64,000 nucleotides of DNA. Source: Elusimicrobiota bacterium. GTDB lineage: Bacteria > Elusimicrobiota > Elusimicrobia > UBA1565 > UBA9628. A program made the position numbers and the translations under genes. The stretch covers positions 1 through 64,000 of the forward strand of contig PLZD01000032.1 in the NCBI GenBank assembly GCA_003151975.1. Direction: 5' to 3'. The first letter of the stretch is position 1. Each line of letters starts with the position of its first letter. Under the pieces are notes generated by a model that was not told the origin of the DNA, did no database searches, and saw nothing but the letters and a program-made list of their open reading frames with translations. Below are positions 50,828-59,181 of this stretch, piece by piece.

Positions 50828-52086
50828 GCGACGGCCGCAAACGAATCGCGATCGTCGGCGGCGGCATGGCGGGCCTGACCGCGGGCTATTATCTCAACCG
50901 CAAGCACGAGGTTGTCTTATTCGAGAAGTCCGCGCGCATCGGCGGCAACGCCTACAGCCACAAGACGGCCAAGGGTGATACGCTCGACATCGCCGTCGCT
51001 GCGTTCGGCAAAGCGGGCTACAAGAATTTCTACGCCTTGCTCGACGAGCTGGACATCCCGACCGAGCTGTGCGCGAACTCCTATCTCAGCGTCCACAACC
51101 TAGACACCAAGGAAGGCTTGTATTTGACGCTGTCGGCGGAGGGCGCGCTGTATCAGGGCACCGAGCTCTTTCGCCTCGCGAACCTGACGAGCATGGCCAA
51201 GCTCTTCATCGGCCTTCAGCGCGCCCAACGGCGGCTCTCCTCGGGGAAGCTCAAGGGCGTCACGCTCGGGCAATGCCTCGCGGATCTGCCTGAGTTCTCG
51301 GGCGACGCGAAGGTGCTGCTCTTGTCGGCGTTGTGCCTGCTTTCTTCGATGGAAGTGCACGAACTGCTGGCCTCGCCGGCCGAGTTCTTCCTCAATAAAC
51401 TCAAGACGCACAACGACGTGATCTCGCCGAAGGCGATCTACTCCGTGCGCTGCGTGCGCGACGGCACGCGCCGGTATGTCAACGCCCTGGCCGCGCGGTT
51501 TCGCGAGAACATCCGCTTCAACGCCCGGATCAAGAAAGTGGAGCGCAGTGCAAAGGCCGCGACCATTGTCATGGACGACGGCTCGCGCGAGGAGTTCGAC
51601 GCGGTCGTCTTCGCCTGCAATCCGGATCAGGCCTTGGCGCTTTTGGCGGCTCCTACGGCGTTAGAAAAGGAATTATTGGGAGCGTGGCGCTACAAAGACG
51701 GCCGCGTGGTCGTGCACCGCGACCATTCGGCGTTCCCTCCCCGGGCGTTAATCGAAGCCTACACCTTCCTTTATACAGAGCGTGACGGCAAGATGGAGAC
51801 TTCAGTTAATGGGGCGCTCTGGCACGAACCGCAGGCGCCCAAAGATAGCGATTACATCAGCGCCCAGCATCCCAATTACAAGATCCGCAAGGACTTGATC
51901 GACCTCGACACGGTCCTGCGCACGCCTCTGTTCGATTTCAAGTCGGTCGCCACGATCCCACGCCTGCCCGAGCTCAACAAGCAGGGCTCAACATTTTTCT
52001 GCGGAAGCTATTTCGGCTACGGCCTGCACGAGGACGCCGTGACCTCGGCCAAAGCCGTCGCCGCGAAGCTCGGCTGCGTAAAGTGA
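50824..52086 (+). CDS. FAD-dependent oxidoreductase (amine oxidase/COG2907-like)
   Basis: The 420-aa product from ATG 50824 has the dinucleotide motif IAIVGGGMAGLTAGYYL, the second FAD block EKSARIGGNAYSH and the C-terminal FFCGSYFGYGLHEDAVTSA. This is the layout of COG2907-type flavoproteins that are found with fatty-acid-modifying enzymes. Substrate unknown. It overlaps the ADC-like gene by 4 bp and the following membrane gene by 4 bp (GTGA). Confidence 0.88.
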   Translation: MSDGRKRIAIVGGGMAGLTAGYYLNRKHEVVLFEKSARIGGNAYSHKTAKGDTLDIAVAAFGKAGYKNFYALLDELDIPTELCANSYLSVHNLDTKEGLYLTLSAEGALYQGTELFRLANLTSMAKLFIGLQRAQRRLSSGKLKGVTLGQCLADLPEFSGDAKVLLLSALCLLSSMEVHELLASPAEFFLNKLKTHNDVISPKAIYSVRCVRDGTRRYVNALAARFRENIRFNARIKKVERSAKAATIVMDDGSREEFDAVVFACNPDQALALLAAPTALEKELLGAWRYKDGRVVVHRDHSAFPPRALIEAYTFLYTERDGKMETSVNGALWHEPQAPKDSDYISAQHPNYKIRKDLIDLDTVLRTPLFDFKSVATIPRLPELNKQGSTFFCGSYFGYGLHEDAVTSAKAVAAKLGCVK

Positions 52087-52772
52087 AGAAAATTCGCGGC
52101 TTTTTGTTTTCTCCACTGAATCGAAAATTTCAATCCGCGATAAACATCCTCGGGATTTTTCTGGGCGTCGTCTTCTTGGGAGTACCGTTCGTCATCACAT
52201 TATTTTTATGGCTACTGACTATGGCAACCGCGTTAACGCGCGGAGGTCCGTACGGAAGCGTGCGCTTGGAGGCCAATGACTACATCACCTTCGGGCTTTG
52301 GCTTCTGCTGATAATCCCGAGTGTTGCGGGTATTCTGTACAGAAAATATTTGACGGGGATCGCCGGAGTCACGCTTCTTGTGGTTAGTAGCTGCATGTTC
52401 ATGCTCAAGTCGTGCGACGCGGTCATGGAGAAACGGGATTCTTGGATACCCTCTCCTAACGGCAAGCATTCCGCCAGAACCACTTTTCGCAGCTCGTGCG
52501 CGGTGTGCGCCGATATCACCAGCGTGGAACTCAAATCGAATGGGTCCATGTTATTCCCACATTTGCGATCGGTCTTTAGCTGGGACATTAGCCCATATCG
52601 AATCGACCTGCGCTGGGACGATGACACTCACCTCGTTCTTGTGTTTTCGGATCGTCCAGTTCGTTTTCCGGACGCTAAGCTTCCAACTCGCGAGGGAAAA
52701 CAGCAATGTTCGCAGTTCGTGAACGGGATTCATATTTCCTGCGCAGATAATCACGGCCCGATAACGCCGTGA
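52083..52772 (+). CDS. Membrane protein of unknown function, low GC
   Basis: The 229-aa product has three hydrophobic segments (about 18-52, 68-85, 92-108) and a soluble C-terminal part with several Cys (SCAVCADIT; QQCSQF; ISCADN). No known domain. Base composition is clearly lower in GC than the upstream genes, and this marks the left edge of a low-GC patch that runs to about 53670. It is still coupled by GTGA overlap to the flavoprotein gene. Confidence 0.65.
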   Translation: MKKIRGFLFSPLNRKFQSAINILGIFLGVVFLGVPFVITLFLWLLTMATALTRGGPYGSVRLEANDYITFGLWLLLIIPSVAGILYRKYLTGIAGVTLLVVSSCMFMLKSCDAVMEKRDSWIPSPNGKHSARTTFRSSCAVCADITSVELKSNGSMLFPHLRSVFSWDISPYRIDLRWDDDTHLVLVFSDRPVRFPDAKLPTREGKQQCSQFVNGIHISCADNHGPITP

Positions 52773-52796
52773 CATGGACACGGAGCTAACAGGCCC

Positions 52797-53060
52797 CTAC
52801 TTACAGGCCGCGATAGCGCGCGAATAGTCGGCGACGGGGACCGAAATGTGGCCGACCGAACCGACCTTGCCCCGCGCCATCAGGTCGAGCCGACGAAGGA
52901 CAGCCGCGTCGAAGGAGCGCTCACCGCAGCGCAGACACACCCCGACCGGGACCTTCTCGACGACGACCAAAGCTCCCTTGCAGCGATGGTCAACGCGCAC
53001 CTTTCGCTGTTTGATGGGCCCGCCGCAATTCTCGCAGGGATCGCTTTTCATGTCTGTCAT
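52797..53060 (-). CDS. YgiT-type zinc-finger protein (orphan antitoxin-like)
   Basis: The 87-aa product has CENCGG and CLRCGE, the two CxxC pairs of the YgiT/MqsA N-terminal zinc-binding domain, with KVRVDHRCKGALVVVEKVPVG between them as in YgiT-type proteins, and a short tail. These small proteins usually pair with a DUF4258-type toxin, but no toxin gene is next to it on its strand. TATACT lies just upstream of the ATG at 53060; a start at 53051 is also possible. Confidence 0.75.
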   Translation of the reverse strand: MTDMKSDPCENCGGPIKQRKVRVDHRCKGALVVVEKVPVGVCLRCGERSFDAAVLRRLDLMARGKVGSVGHISVPVADYSRAIAACK

Positions 53061-53097
53061 TTCAAGTATACCGTGATGACCCGAAGTTTGCCAGAGG

Positions 53098-53136
53098 GCA
53101 ACGCCCGTTGCGGAAAATCCGAGCATCTGTTAAACT
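53098..53136 (+). promoter_or_regulatory. Promoter and dyad operator of the toxin-antitoxin pair
   Basis: TTGCGG (53108-53113), a 17-bp spacer and TAAACT (53131-53136) precede AAGGAG (53142-53147) and the ATG at 53157. A perfect dyad, GCAACG-CC-CGTTGC (53098-53111), overlaps the -35 box and is the likely site for autorepression by the antitoxin. Confidence 0.7.
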
Positions 53137-53156
53137 CATGAAAGGAGACCAGACAA

Positions 53157-53378
53157 ATGACAAAACTCGCCAGAGCGGGAATACTTGCGTTGAGCGTCCC
53201 AGAACGGATTCAACTGGTCGAGGACATTTGGGATAGCATTGCTCAGGCTCCCAAGTCGCTGCCGCTCACGACCGCCCAGAAAGCTGAGCTAGATCGACGA
53301 CTTGCCGCCTATCGCAAAGATCCAAGCGTCGGCTCTCCGTGGGAAGCTGTAAGAAAAAAACTGCGCAAGTCCCTATGA
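53157..53378 (+). CDS. Antitoxin of a ParE/RelE module (TIGR02574 family)
   Basis: The 73-aa product has the family pattern ILALSVPERIQLVEDIWDSIA and LTTAQKAELDRRLAAYRKDP with a final WEAVRKKLRKSL. These small helical proteins are the 'addiction module component' antitoxins. The stop overlaps the toxin start by 4 bp (ATGA), as usual for such pairs. Confidence 0.9.
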   Translation: MTKLARAGILALSVPERIQLVEDIWDSIAQAPKSLPLTTAQKAELDRRLAAYRKDPSVGSPWEAVRKKLRKSL

Positions 53379-53671
53379 TTCGCGTTCTCCGGCTTCGTCC
53401 TGAAGCCGAGGATGAGCTTACCGAAGCTCTCAATTGGTACGAAAAGCAAGTTGATGGACTTGGAGTGGAGTTCCTGTCCGCGGTCGAGGCGTGTTTTCAA
53501 TCCATCATTCGCCATCCGCTGTCCTATCCGGTCGTCCACAAAACCATGCGACGCGCCTTGTTGAGGCGTTTTCCATACGAGATTTTCTACGTCTCGACTT
53601 CGACGCAGATCATGGTCCTCGCCGTATTCCATGCGAGGAGAGACCCGGAGCGTTGGATGGGCCGGGCCTAA
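53375..53671 (+). CDS. ParE/RelE-family toxin
   Basis: The 98-aa product starts MIRVLRLRPEAEDELTEAL and has the RelE/ParE fold features AEDELTEALNWYE, GxGxEFLSAVE and PYEIFYVSTSTQIMVLAVFHARRDPERW. The last strand with HARRDP is typical of ParE-type toxins, which act on gyrase, while RelE members cut mRNA; I cannot tell which. It ends 12 bp before the convergent acyltransferase gene. Confidence 0.92.
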   Translation: MIRVLRLRPEAEDELTEALNWYEKQVDGLGVEFLSAVEACFQSIIRHPLSYPVVHKTMRRALLRRFPYEIFYVSTSTQIMVLAVFHARRDPERWMGRA

Positions 53672-53683
53672 ACAGGATCTGCC

Positions 53684-54364
53684 CTAGCCCCAGGGGCAGT
53701 GCCGGTCGCGCCGGCTCTCGAGATCCCTCAGCACGTTGTCGCGGAACTCCGGCGTGCCGTGGCCCATCTCCTTCTTATAGCGCTCGATCAGAATCTCCTC
53801 GAGCCGCGCTCGGATGCGCACGAACAGGTGCGGGAAGCCCTCGCCCGGAACTTGGACATGGTGCAAGCCTTCGCTGTAGAACAGCAGCATCGTCCCTTGG
53901 GTCTTGCGCTCCAAAATATCCACGATGCCGCCGCGCAAGTTCATCGGCTTGCCGTGCTTGTCGAGGCCCGTGCGGCGCTTCATGCGTCCCTCGGGCGCGA
54001 TGAGAACGACGGACTCTTCGGTGACCAGCGAGAGAAAATGCTCCCACGACTTGTCGCGCGCGCGCGTCACGCTGACGATGCCGGGCACCATGAACTTGAA
54101 TATGCGCCCCGCGATCGGACGCTCGAGCGTCGCGTCCGCCCCGGGCATGAGCCCGCGCGTGGAGACCGCCCAGACGAAGGGCCACGGAAAAAGCGCCGAC
54201 AGAATCGGTTCAAATAGGCTCGTATGATTGAGCAGAACACCAATGCGCGTCTCTCCAAACGGATTCTGCGGGACCGGCCCGACCCACTCGACGCTGAAGC
54301 GGAAAAAGATTCGGCTCAGGATATTGATGCTTCCGAGCACGAAGAACCCGACAAGCGCCTTCAC
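53684..54364 (-). CDS. PlsC-like acyltransferase with HX4E in motif I (copy 2)
   Basis: From GTG 54364 the 226-aa protein is a close relative of the gene at 5583-6272, with NHTSLFEP (His47, Glu52), APEGRMKRRTGLDKHGK and YSEGLHHVQVPGEGFPHLF, and the same HCPWG end. The GTG overlaps the lnt stop (GTGA), which fixes the start. As the last gene of a lipoprotein and envelope operon it may supply or remodel phospholipid for Lnt or act on another lipid. Confidence 0.82.
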   Translation of the reverse strand: MKALVGFFVLGSINILSRIFFRFSVEWVGPVPQNPFGETRIGVLLNHTSLFEPILSALFPWPFVWAVSTRGLMPGADATLERPIAGRIFKFMVPGIVSVTRARDKSWEHFLSLVTEESVVLIAPEGRMKRRTGLDKHGKPMNLRGGIVDILERKTQGTMLLFYSEGLHHVQVPGEGFPHLFVRIRARLEEILIERYKKEMGHGTPEFRDNVLRDLESRRDRHCPWG

Positions 54365-55866
54365 AGGAGAAGCCCGAGCGCCGTCGCGGCAAGACAAAGC
54401 GTGCCGAACCAGTCGCCGTGCCTCGTATAAAAGGAACGGCGCGGAAACGGGTCATTCAAAGGCACATCCGCGTCCAAGCGCCCGCGCGCGCCCAACGGCA
54501 GGCTCGCCGTCACGACGCCCCACGGATCGATGACGCCCGAGATGCCGGTGTTCCCGCAGCGAATCTCATAGATGCGGTTCTCGACGGCGCGGAAGACATT
54601 CATCCCAAAATGCTGCGACGGGCCCCAGGTGTCTTTGTACCAGCCGTCGTTGGTCAAGTTAATAAGGAGGCGCGCGCCGCGCGCGGCGTCCCGGCGCGCC
54701 CAGCGCGGGAAGGCCGCCTCGTAGCAAATCGTGACGGCCGTCGGGCCGAACACCGTGTCCAGCAGCCGTTGGTCCAAAGCGCCCTCGCTCATGTCCCCGA
54801 ATTTATCGAGGTCCTTCAACCATCGGTCGACGAACCAGCGCGGGATGAGGCCGCGGAACGGAACGAATTCCCCGAATGGAACAAGCTCGCGCTTGGCGTA
54901 GAAACCCGCGAGACTTCCATCGGGCGCGATGAGTTGGGCTACGTTGGCGGCGCCCACCGGGCCCTCGGGGCTCGCCAGTATGCCTACGAGATTTTGAGCG
55001 GCCAGTTTCCGGGCCCAGATCGCCGCTTCGGCGACAGGATGATCGCCGCGCACCTGCCGCGGGATCGCGGTCTCGGGCCACACGACGAGCACCGGCGGCG
55101 CCGTCCGCGGCTCAGACAAAAGTTCGTCAAAGCCCGCGAGAATCTCGCGGCCGAAATCCGCGTCCCACTTGTGGTATTGGTCGATGTTGGGCTGAAGTAT
55201 CTCCACGCGCGCCGTGGGACCGGGATTTTCCGGACGCTCGAACATGGCCATCTTGCCGGAAACGCAGAGCCCGACGACGAAAGCGGTCGCCAGCGCCATG
55301 TTCGCGGCTGAAATTCCCGAGCCGTCGACCCAAGCGTCGGCGATCGCCGCGTTGAAAAGCAGAACGGCAAAGCCCAGCAGATGCGGCCCGCCCCAAGACC
55401 CGGCCTGCACGAGGCACAAGTTCGGCCACTGCGTGTAGGCGAGCATGTCGCCCGGTATGCGCGCGGTCCAGCGCTCGGAGGCGAAAGTCACCGCGGTGAA
55501 GACCGCGGCCCAAAGCCAGGGACGCAGGGCGCGCGGCGCTTTGCCCGTGATCCTGCGGCCGAGCCAGGCCGCGGCCAGCCAATTGACCGCCAGCGTCGCG
55601 GACAGCACGGCCAAGGCCATGACGCACATCGGCAGAGGAAAATGCGCGAAGCGGCCCGTGCCGAAAATCCAAAAAAACGCCGCGGCGTTAAACGCCCAAC
55701 CCGCGAAAAATCCCAATGCTGCCGCCTGCTTGCCCGGTGCTCCCTCGTTAAGCGCTATAAAAAGCGGCGCGAGGCAAAACCAGCCGAGCGGCCAACATCC
55801 TCCGCGAGGAAAACTCATCGCGATGAGCCCGGCGCCTAGGACACTCCACAGCCGCGCTCGCGACAT
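54361..55866 (-). CDS. lnt: Apolipoprotein N-acyltransferase
   Basis: The 501-aa protein from ATG 55866 has about seven transmembrane helices, then a periplasmic nitrilase domain. The triad Glu (WPETAIP), Lys (YAKRELVPFGE) and Cys (TICYEAAFP) is intact. It adds the third acyl chain to the N-terminal Cys of lipoproteins. The upstream in-frame extension is a shadow of the PAP2 gene. Lgt is encoded 6 kb away in the same window; lspA is not seen. Confidence 0.95.
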   Translation of the reverse strand: MSRARLWSVLGAGLIAMSFPRGGCWPLGWFCLAPLFIALNEGAPGKQAAALGFFAGWAFNAAAFFWIFGTGRFAHFPLPMCVMALAVLSATLAVNWLAAAWLGRRITGKAPRALRPWLWAAVFTAVTFASERWTARIPGDMLAYTQWPNLCLVQAGSWGGPHLLGFAVLLFNAAIADAWVDGSGISAANMALATAFVVGLCVSGKMAMFERPENPGPTARVEILQPNIDQYHKWDADFGREILAGFDELLSEPRTAPPVLVVWPETAIPRQVRGDHPVAEAAIWARKLAAQNLVGILASPEGPVGAANVAQLIAPDGSLAGFYAKRELVPFGEFVPFRGLIPRWFVDRWLKDLDKFGDMSEGALDQRLLDTVFGPTAVTICYEAAFPRWARRDAARGARLLINLTNDGWYKDTWGPSQHFGMNVFRAVENRIYEIRCGNTGISGVIDPWGVVTASLPLGARGRLDADVPLNDPFPRRSFYTRHGDWFGTLCLAATALGLLL

Positions 55867-56777
55867 CAGTGATCGAACGCGCACAACCAGCGATGAGTGC
55901 GCTCCCCCGCCCAAAGACTTGCGCCCGCCAAGGCGGCGCTCGCGATGACGTCCACGAGGAAATGCCAGCCGAGCATGACCGTCGAGATGATCACGAGCCC
56001 GTTCAGAACTACGAACGCGGGAAAGAGTCTCGGTCTTGATGCCGCGGCGTAGGTCAGCAGGATTGCCCATACCGCGTGAAACGACGGGAAGGCCACCATG
56101 CCGCCCCAGACGGTCGTCACTTCGCGCAAGGCGTGCACCGCCTGGAATTTCTGCCCCGTCAAAAGCTGCTCCCAGGTGAAGTACGGGCTTTGCATTACGC
56201 TGGCCGGGCCCGAGCTCGGGAAGAAATAGTAGAAGAGCCCGCCGACGAAGAACGAGTAGGCCATCGCGTACAAAAAGACGCGCATTCGCCGTCGGTCGCC
56301 GCTAAGCGCCGCGAGCAGCGGAACCAACGGCAGCTCCGCGTTGAGGCCCGGGTAGCTCCAGCGCATGACTGGCGAAAACCACGGATGACTCCACGTCCAC
56401 GCCATGAGATCGGTCACATGGATATGGAGCCTCGCATCCCACGAGACCAAATGCTCGTCGACGGCGGCACACGGCGTGAACTGGATGCCCGTCGTCAGGA
56501 CGGAGATCGCCGCCCAAAGAAGGATGGCCGAGGCGTAGTTGCGCACGGCAAACGCCGTGCGCGCCGAGAGGCCGCGCGCGTACGCCGCGAAAGCGACCAG
56601 CTCGAGCAGGGGCGGGATCGTTCCAGCCGCAAACCGAGGAAAATAGGCGATCCCCGTAAAATGATATTTGACAGCGTTGACCGCGATCATCGCGCCGGAA
56701 GCGGAGACGAGCGCCAGCGCGCAAGCGCCCAGCCACCAATCCTCCGCTCCTAGTCCGGCTTGGCGGTCGCGCTTCAC
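55866..56777 (-). CDS. PAP2-superfamily membrane protein
   Basis: From GTG 56777 (overlapping the upstream stop, GTGA) the 303-aa product has about seven transmembrane helices and the phosphatase motifs AFPSFHAVWAI and LGWHFLVDVIAS, as in the PAP2_3/inositol phosphorylceramide synthase branch. It could remove phosphate from a lipid or move a head group. The first PAP2 motif (KxxxxxxRP) is not clear, so activity is less sure. Confidence 0.8.
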   Translation of the reverse strand: MKRDRQAGLGAEDWWLGACALALVSASGAMIAVNAVKYHFTGIAYFPRFAAGTIPPLLELVAFAAYARGLSARTAFAVRNYASAILLWAAISVLTTGIQFTPCAAVDEHLVSWDARLHIHVTDLMAWTWSHPWFSPVMRWSYPGLNAELPLVPLLAALSGDRRRMRVFLYAMAYSFFVGGLFYYFFPSSGPASVMQSPYFTWEQLLTGQKFQAVHALREVTTVWGGMVAFPSFHAVWAILLTYAAASRPRLFPAFVVLNGLVIISTVMLGWHFLVDVIASAALAGASLWAGERTHRWLCAFDH

Positions 56778-57685
56778 AGAGTCTTGAGAAATTCGCGCGA
56801 AACGTATCCGGGCATCCAGATGAGGTGAAGGATCGCGGTATAGTGGCCCAAGGGGACCCACATTTGCCGCGAGTCCGGGAACGCCTCCTTGAGCTTGAGG
56901 CCGTTGTACTTCGGCACGACGGTGTCCCAGCTCGCGTTGATCAAGAGCGGCGTCTTGCCTTTGTTCTTGTCCTTGTAATCCAACGGATCGAGGCCGATCC
57001 ACGCCGTCTTAAGCTCGGCGGGATCTATGCCGGATTTGCGTAGGAACGGCTCGGTCATCGAGCTATGCACGACAAGATCGGGAAAATTGGCGCCGCCGAG
57101 CAAGAAGACAGCGTGCTTCGGCGCGGAATCGACGGAGTACACAGCGGCACCCACCATCGCGCCGAGGCTCACGCCGAAGAGGCCGATCCTTTTTGAATCG
57201 ACCTCGGGCCGCGTCTTGAGCCAAGCCAAGGCGCGGCGCGCGTCGAGCACCGATTGGCGGTAGTTGAAGGCCAGGCGCTTGGCCGTGCGCGCCAAGAACA
57301 CCTGGCCGCTGGGTTCGGACGCGTGGACGCGGCGATGGAACTGATAGGGCATCTCGATCCACGCGACGGCAAATCCGTCTTTCTCGAAACGCTTGATGAA
57401 GCGCTCCTCGATCCAGATGTTGGGCGCGGCCATGACCGGCAGCACTAGGATGCAGGGGACTTTCGCGCCCGACGCGGGAACCGAGAAGTGGGCCCACACG
57501 ACGTCGTTGGCCGGAAAAGGGCTTTTGAGCGGAGACGCGAACTTGACCTCGTACTCGATGCGTCCCGCCTCGCGCTTGACCTCGCGCGCCTCGACCTTGG
57601 CGGGCGGCTTGCCGTCGTAATCGAGCGGTGAAGAGGCGGCCGCGGCCCGGCCGAGCAGCAGGAAAACGAGCGCCCCCTCGAGCAC
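56774..57685 (-). CDS. Alpha/beta-hydrolase, probably secreted
   Basis: The 303-aa product has an N-terminal hydrophobic signal-like segment (1-17), the PCILVLPVMAAPNIWIEERF strand, the nucleophile elbow GVSLGAMVG (Ser) and a late GHYT with the likely catalytic His. It resembles ABHD18-like or acyl-peptidase type hydrolases. It starts 1 bp after the beta-barrel gene and is coupled by GTGA overlap to the PAP2 gene. Confidence 0.82.
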   Translation of the reverse strand: MLEGALVFLLLGRAAAASSPLDYDGKPPAKVEAREVKREAGRIEYEVKFASPLKSPFPANDVVWAHFSVPASGAKVPCILVLPVMAAPNIWIEERFIKRFEKDGFAVAWIEMPYQFHRRVHASEPSGQVFLARTAKRLAFNYRQSVLDARRALAWLKTRPEVDSKRIGLFGVSLGAMVGAAVYSVDSAPKHAVFLLGGANFPDLVVHSSMTEPFLRKSGIDPAELKTAWIGLDPLDYKDKNKGKTPLLINASWDTVVPKYNGLKLKEAFPDSRQMWVPLGHYTAILHLIWMPGYVSREFLKTL

Positions 57686-57686
57686 G

Positions 57687-59132
57687 CTAGAATCCCATAA
57701 CCATCGCGAACGCGAGCTGATAGATGTCGACGAGGCCGAGGGAATTGAAAGAGCGCGTCGAGGCGTGGCTCATGGTCCAATAGGAGTATTCCGACTTCAG
57801 TCCGAAGTGTTCGGTCAGCGGATAATTAACCGCGGCGGTATATTTGTCGATGCGCGTCGTCGTCCGGTAAGCCAGGCCGCCCTCGGCCTGAACCGATGGG
57901 AAAGCCGTGCCGCCGAGGTTTTGATTCAGAAAAAGGTCCAGTATGGGGCCCGTGCGAAACATCTGGTTCCACACGAAGACGCCGGTCACGCGTTTGCCCC
58001 AGCGCGGCTTGCGGATGAGCGGAAACGAGGTCTGGATGAAGTAGCCCTGATTGACCTCGCGATCCTGGACGAACTGGTTGGGGATGATGGAGCCCTGCCC
58101 GTCGAGCGGCGCCAAAAACTGGTTTTCGCTGTAGACGTAGTTCGCGGAGAAATTGAAGCCGAGATAGTCGAAGGTCAGGTCGGCTGAGTAAATCTGATAG
58201 TTAAGATGGCCCTCGAGATCGTATTGTCCGCCCATGCCGGCGAGTCCGAAATTCATAGCCGTGACGTCGAGTATGCCCTCGGGAACGGGCCACGGCAACC
58301 GCACGTCGCCCAGCTCGAAGACGACCCGGCCGCCGAACGACTTGTAGTTATTGTTATCCGCCAGATTGTTGTCCTGGTGCCCGAAATCGACGTTCGAGCC
58401 GTTGCCGGGCACGTTGGGAATGCCCAAGAAATCGGTGTTCGGGAATGTCCGCTGGCGGTTGTTGTTCTCGCCCAGCCCGTTGACCACATAGAAGGTCAAT
58501 TCCGTCGGCATGTACGGGTTCTTGCTCGGCGGATAGTAGCTGGCGCGAGCCCCCAGGTCGGTGTAGCCCACGCTCACCGGCGGCCGCGGCGAATTAACGC
58601 GAACGACGAGGTCGAGGCTGTCGGGAGAGGAATAGAGCAGAGGGCGCGTGACGGTCAGGTAGTCGTTGGCGCGGTAGAGCTCGTTGTAGCGGGAAAACGG
58701 CACGAGGAACTTCCCGAACTGGAGGGTCAAGTTGTCGATCCGCTTGTAGGCGAAGTTGAGCTGATAGAGCTGCACGGAGCCCTGGCCCTCCGTGGGCCAG
58801 TTCCCCTCCAGCTGGATAGGCACGCCGTCGATGAACGGGCCGTCAACGCCAAAGTACATGTCCGCGAGATAGACCTCGTTCTGGATCTGCGTCTCGAAGC
58901 CGGGCTTGCGGGGCCCGACGTTGCGCCAGTTCAGAGAGAGGCTGCCGCGCACGTGCATGCGGGACAACCGGTGCAGGAAGTCGTTGACGTTGGACGCAGC
59001 CGCCGAGGACGACGGCGTGACCAAATAATCCTGGGCGCGGGCGCCCGCCGATAAGGAGAGAAGAAGGACCGACATGAGGAGCGCGCGTTGACAGCCTACG
59101 GTAAAATAGTTAATATGAACGCGTCGCAGCAT
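57687..59132 (-). CDS. Outer-membrane beta-barrel protein (porin O/P-like)
   Basis: From ATG 59132 the 481-aa product has a signal peptide ending ARA|QDY and a long run of amphipathic strands with aromatic girdle residues, such as LTLQFGKFLVPFSRYNELY, SADLTFDYLGFNFSANYVY and TAAVNYPLTEHFGLKSEYSYW. It ends in Phe (AMVMGF), as outer-membrane proteins do. The GKF.PF segment resembles phosphate-selective porins. TATACT lies 7 nt before the ATG; starts at 59177 and 59075 are also open. Confidence 0.8.
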   Translation of the reverse strand: MLRRVHINYFTVGCQRALLMSVLLLSLSAGARAQDYLVTPSSSAAASNVNDFLHRLSRMHVRGSLSLNWRNVGPRKPGFETQIQNEVYLADMYFGVDGPFIDGVPIQLEGNWPTEGQGSVQLYQLNFAYKRIDNLTLQFGKFLVPFSRYNELYRANDYLTVTRPLLYSSPDSLDLVVRVNSPRPPVSVGYTDLGARASYYPPSKNPYMPTELTFYVVNGLGENNNRQRTFPNTDFLGIPNVPGNGSNVDFGHQDNNLADNNNYKSFGGRVVFELGDVRLPWPVPEGILDVTAMNFGLAGMGGQYDLEGHLNYQIYSADLTFDYLGFNFSANYVYSENQFLAPLDGQGSIIPNQFVQDREVNQGYFIQTSFPLIRKPRWGKRVTGVFVWNQMFRTGPILDLFLNQNLGGTAFPSVQAEGGLAYRTTTRIDKYTAAVNYPLTEHFGLKSEYSYWTMSHASTRSFNSLGLVDIYQLAFAMVMGF

Positions 59133-59181
59133 TTCGGCGAGTATAGTATTTTTCTCTATTTGAAGGGGGAATTCCAACCAA

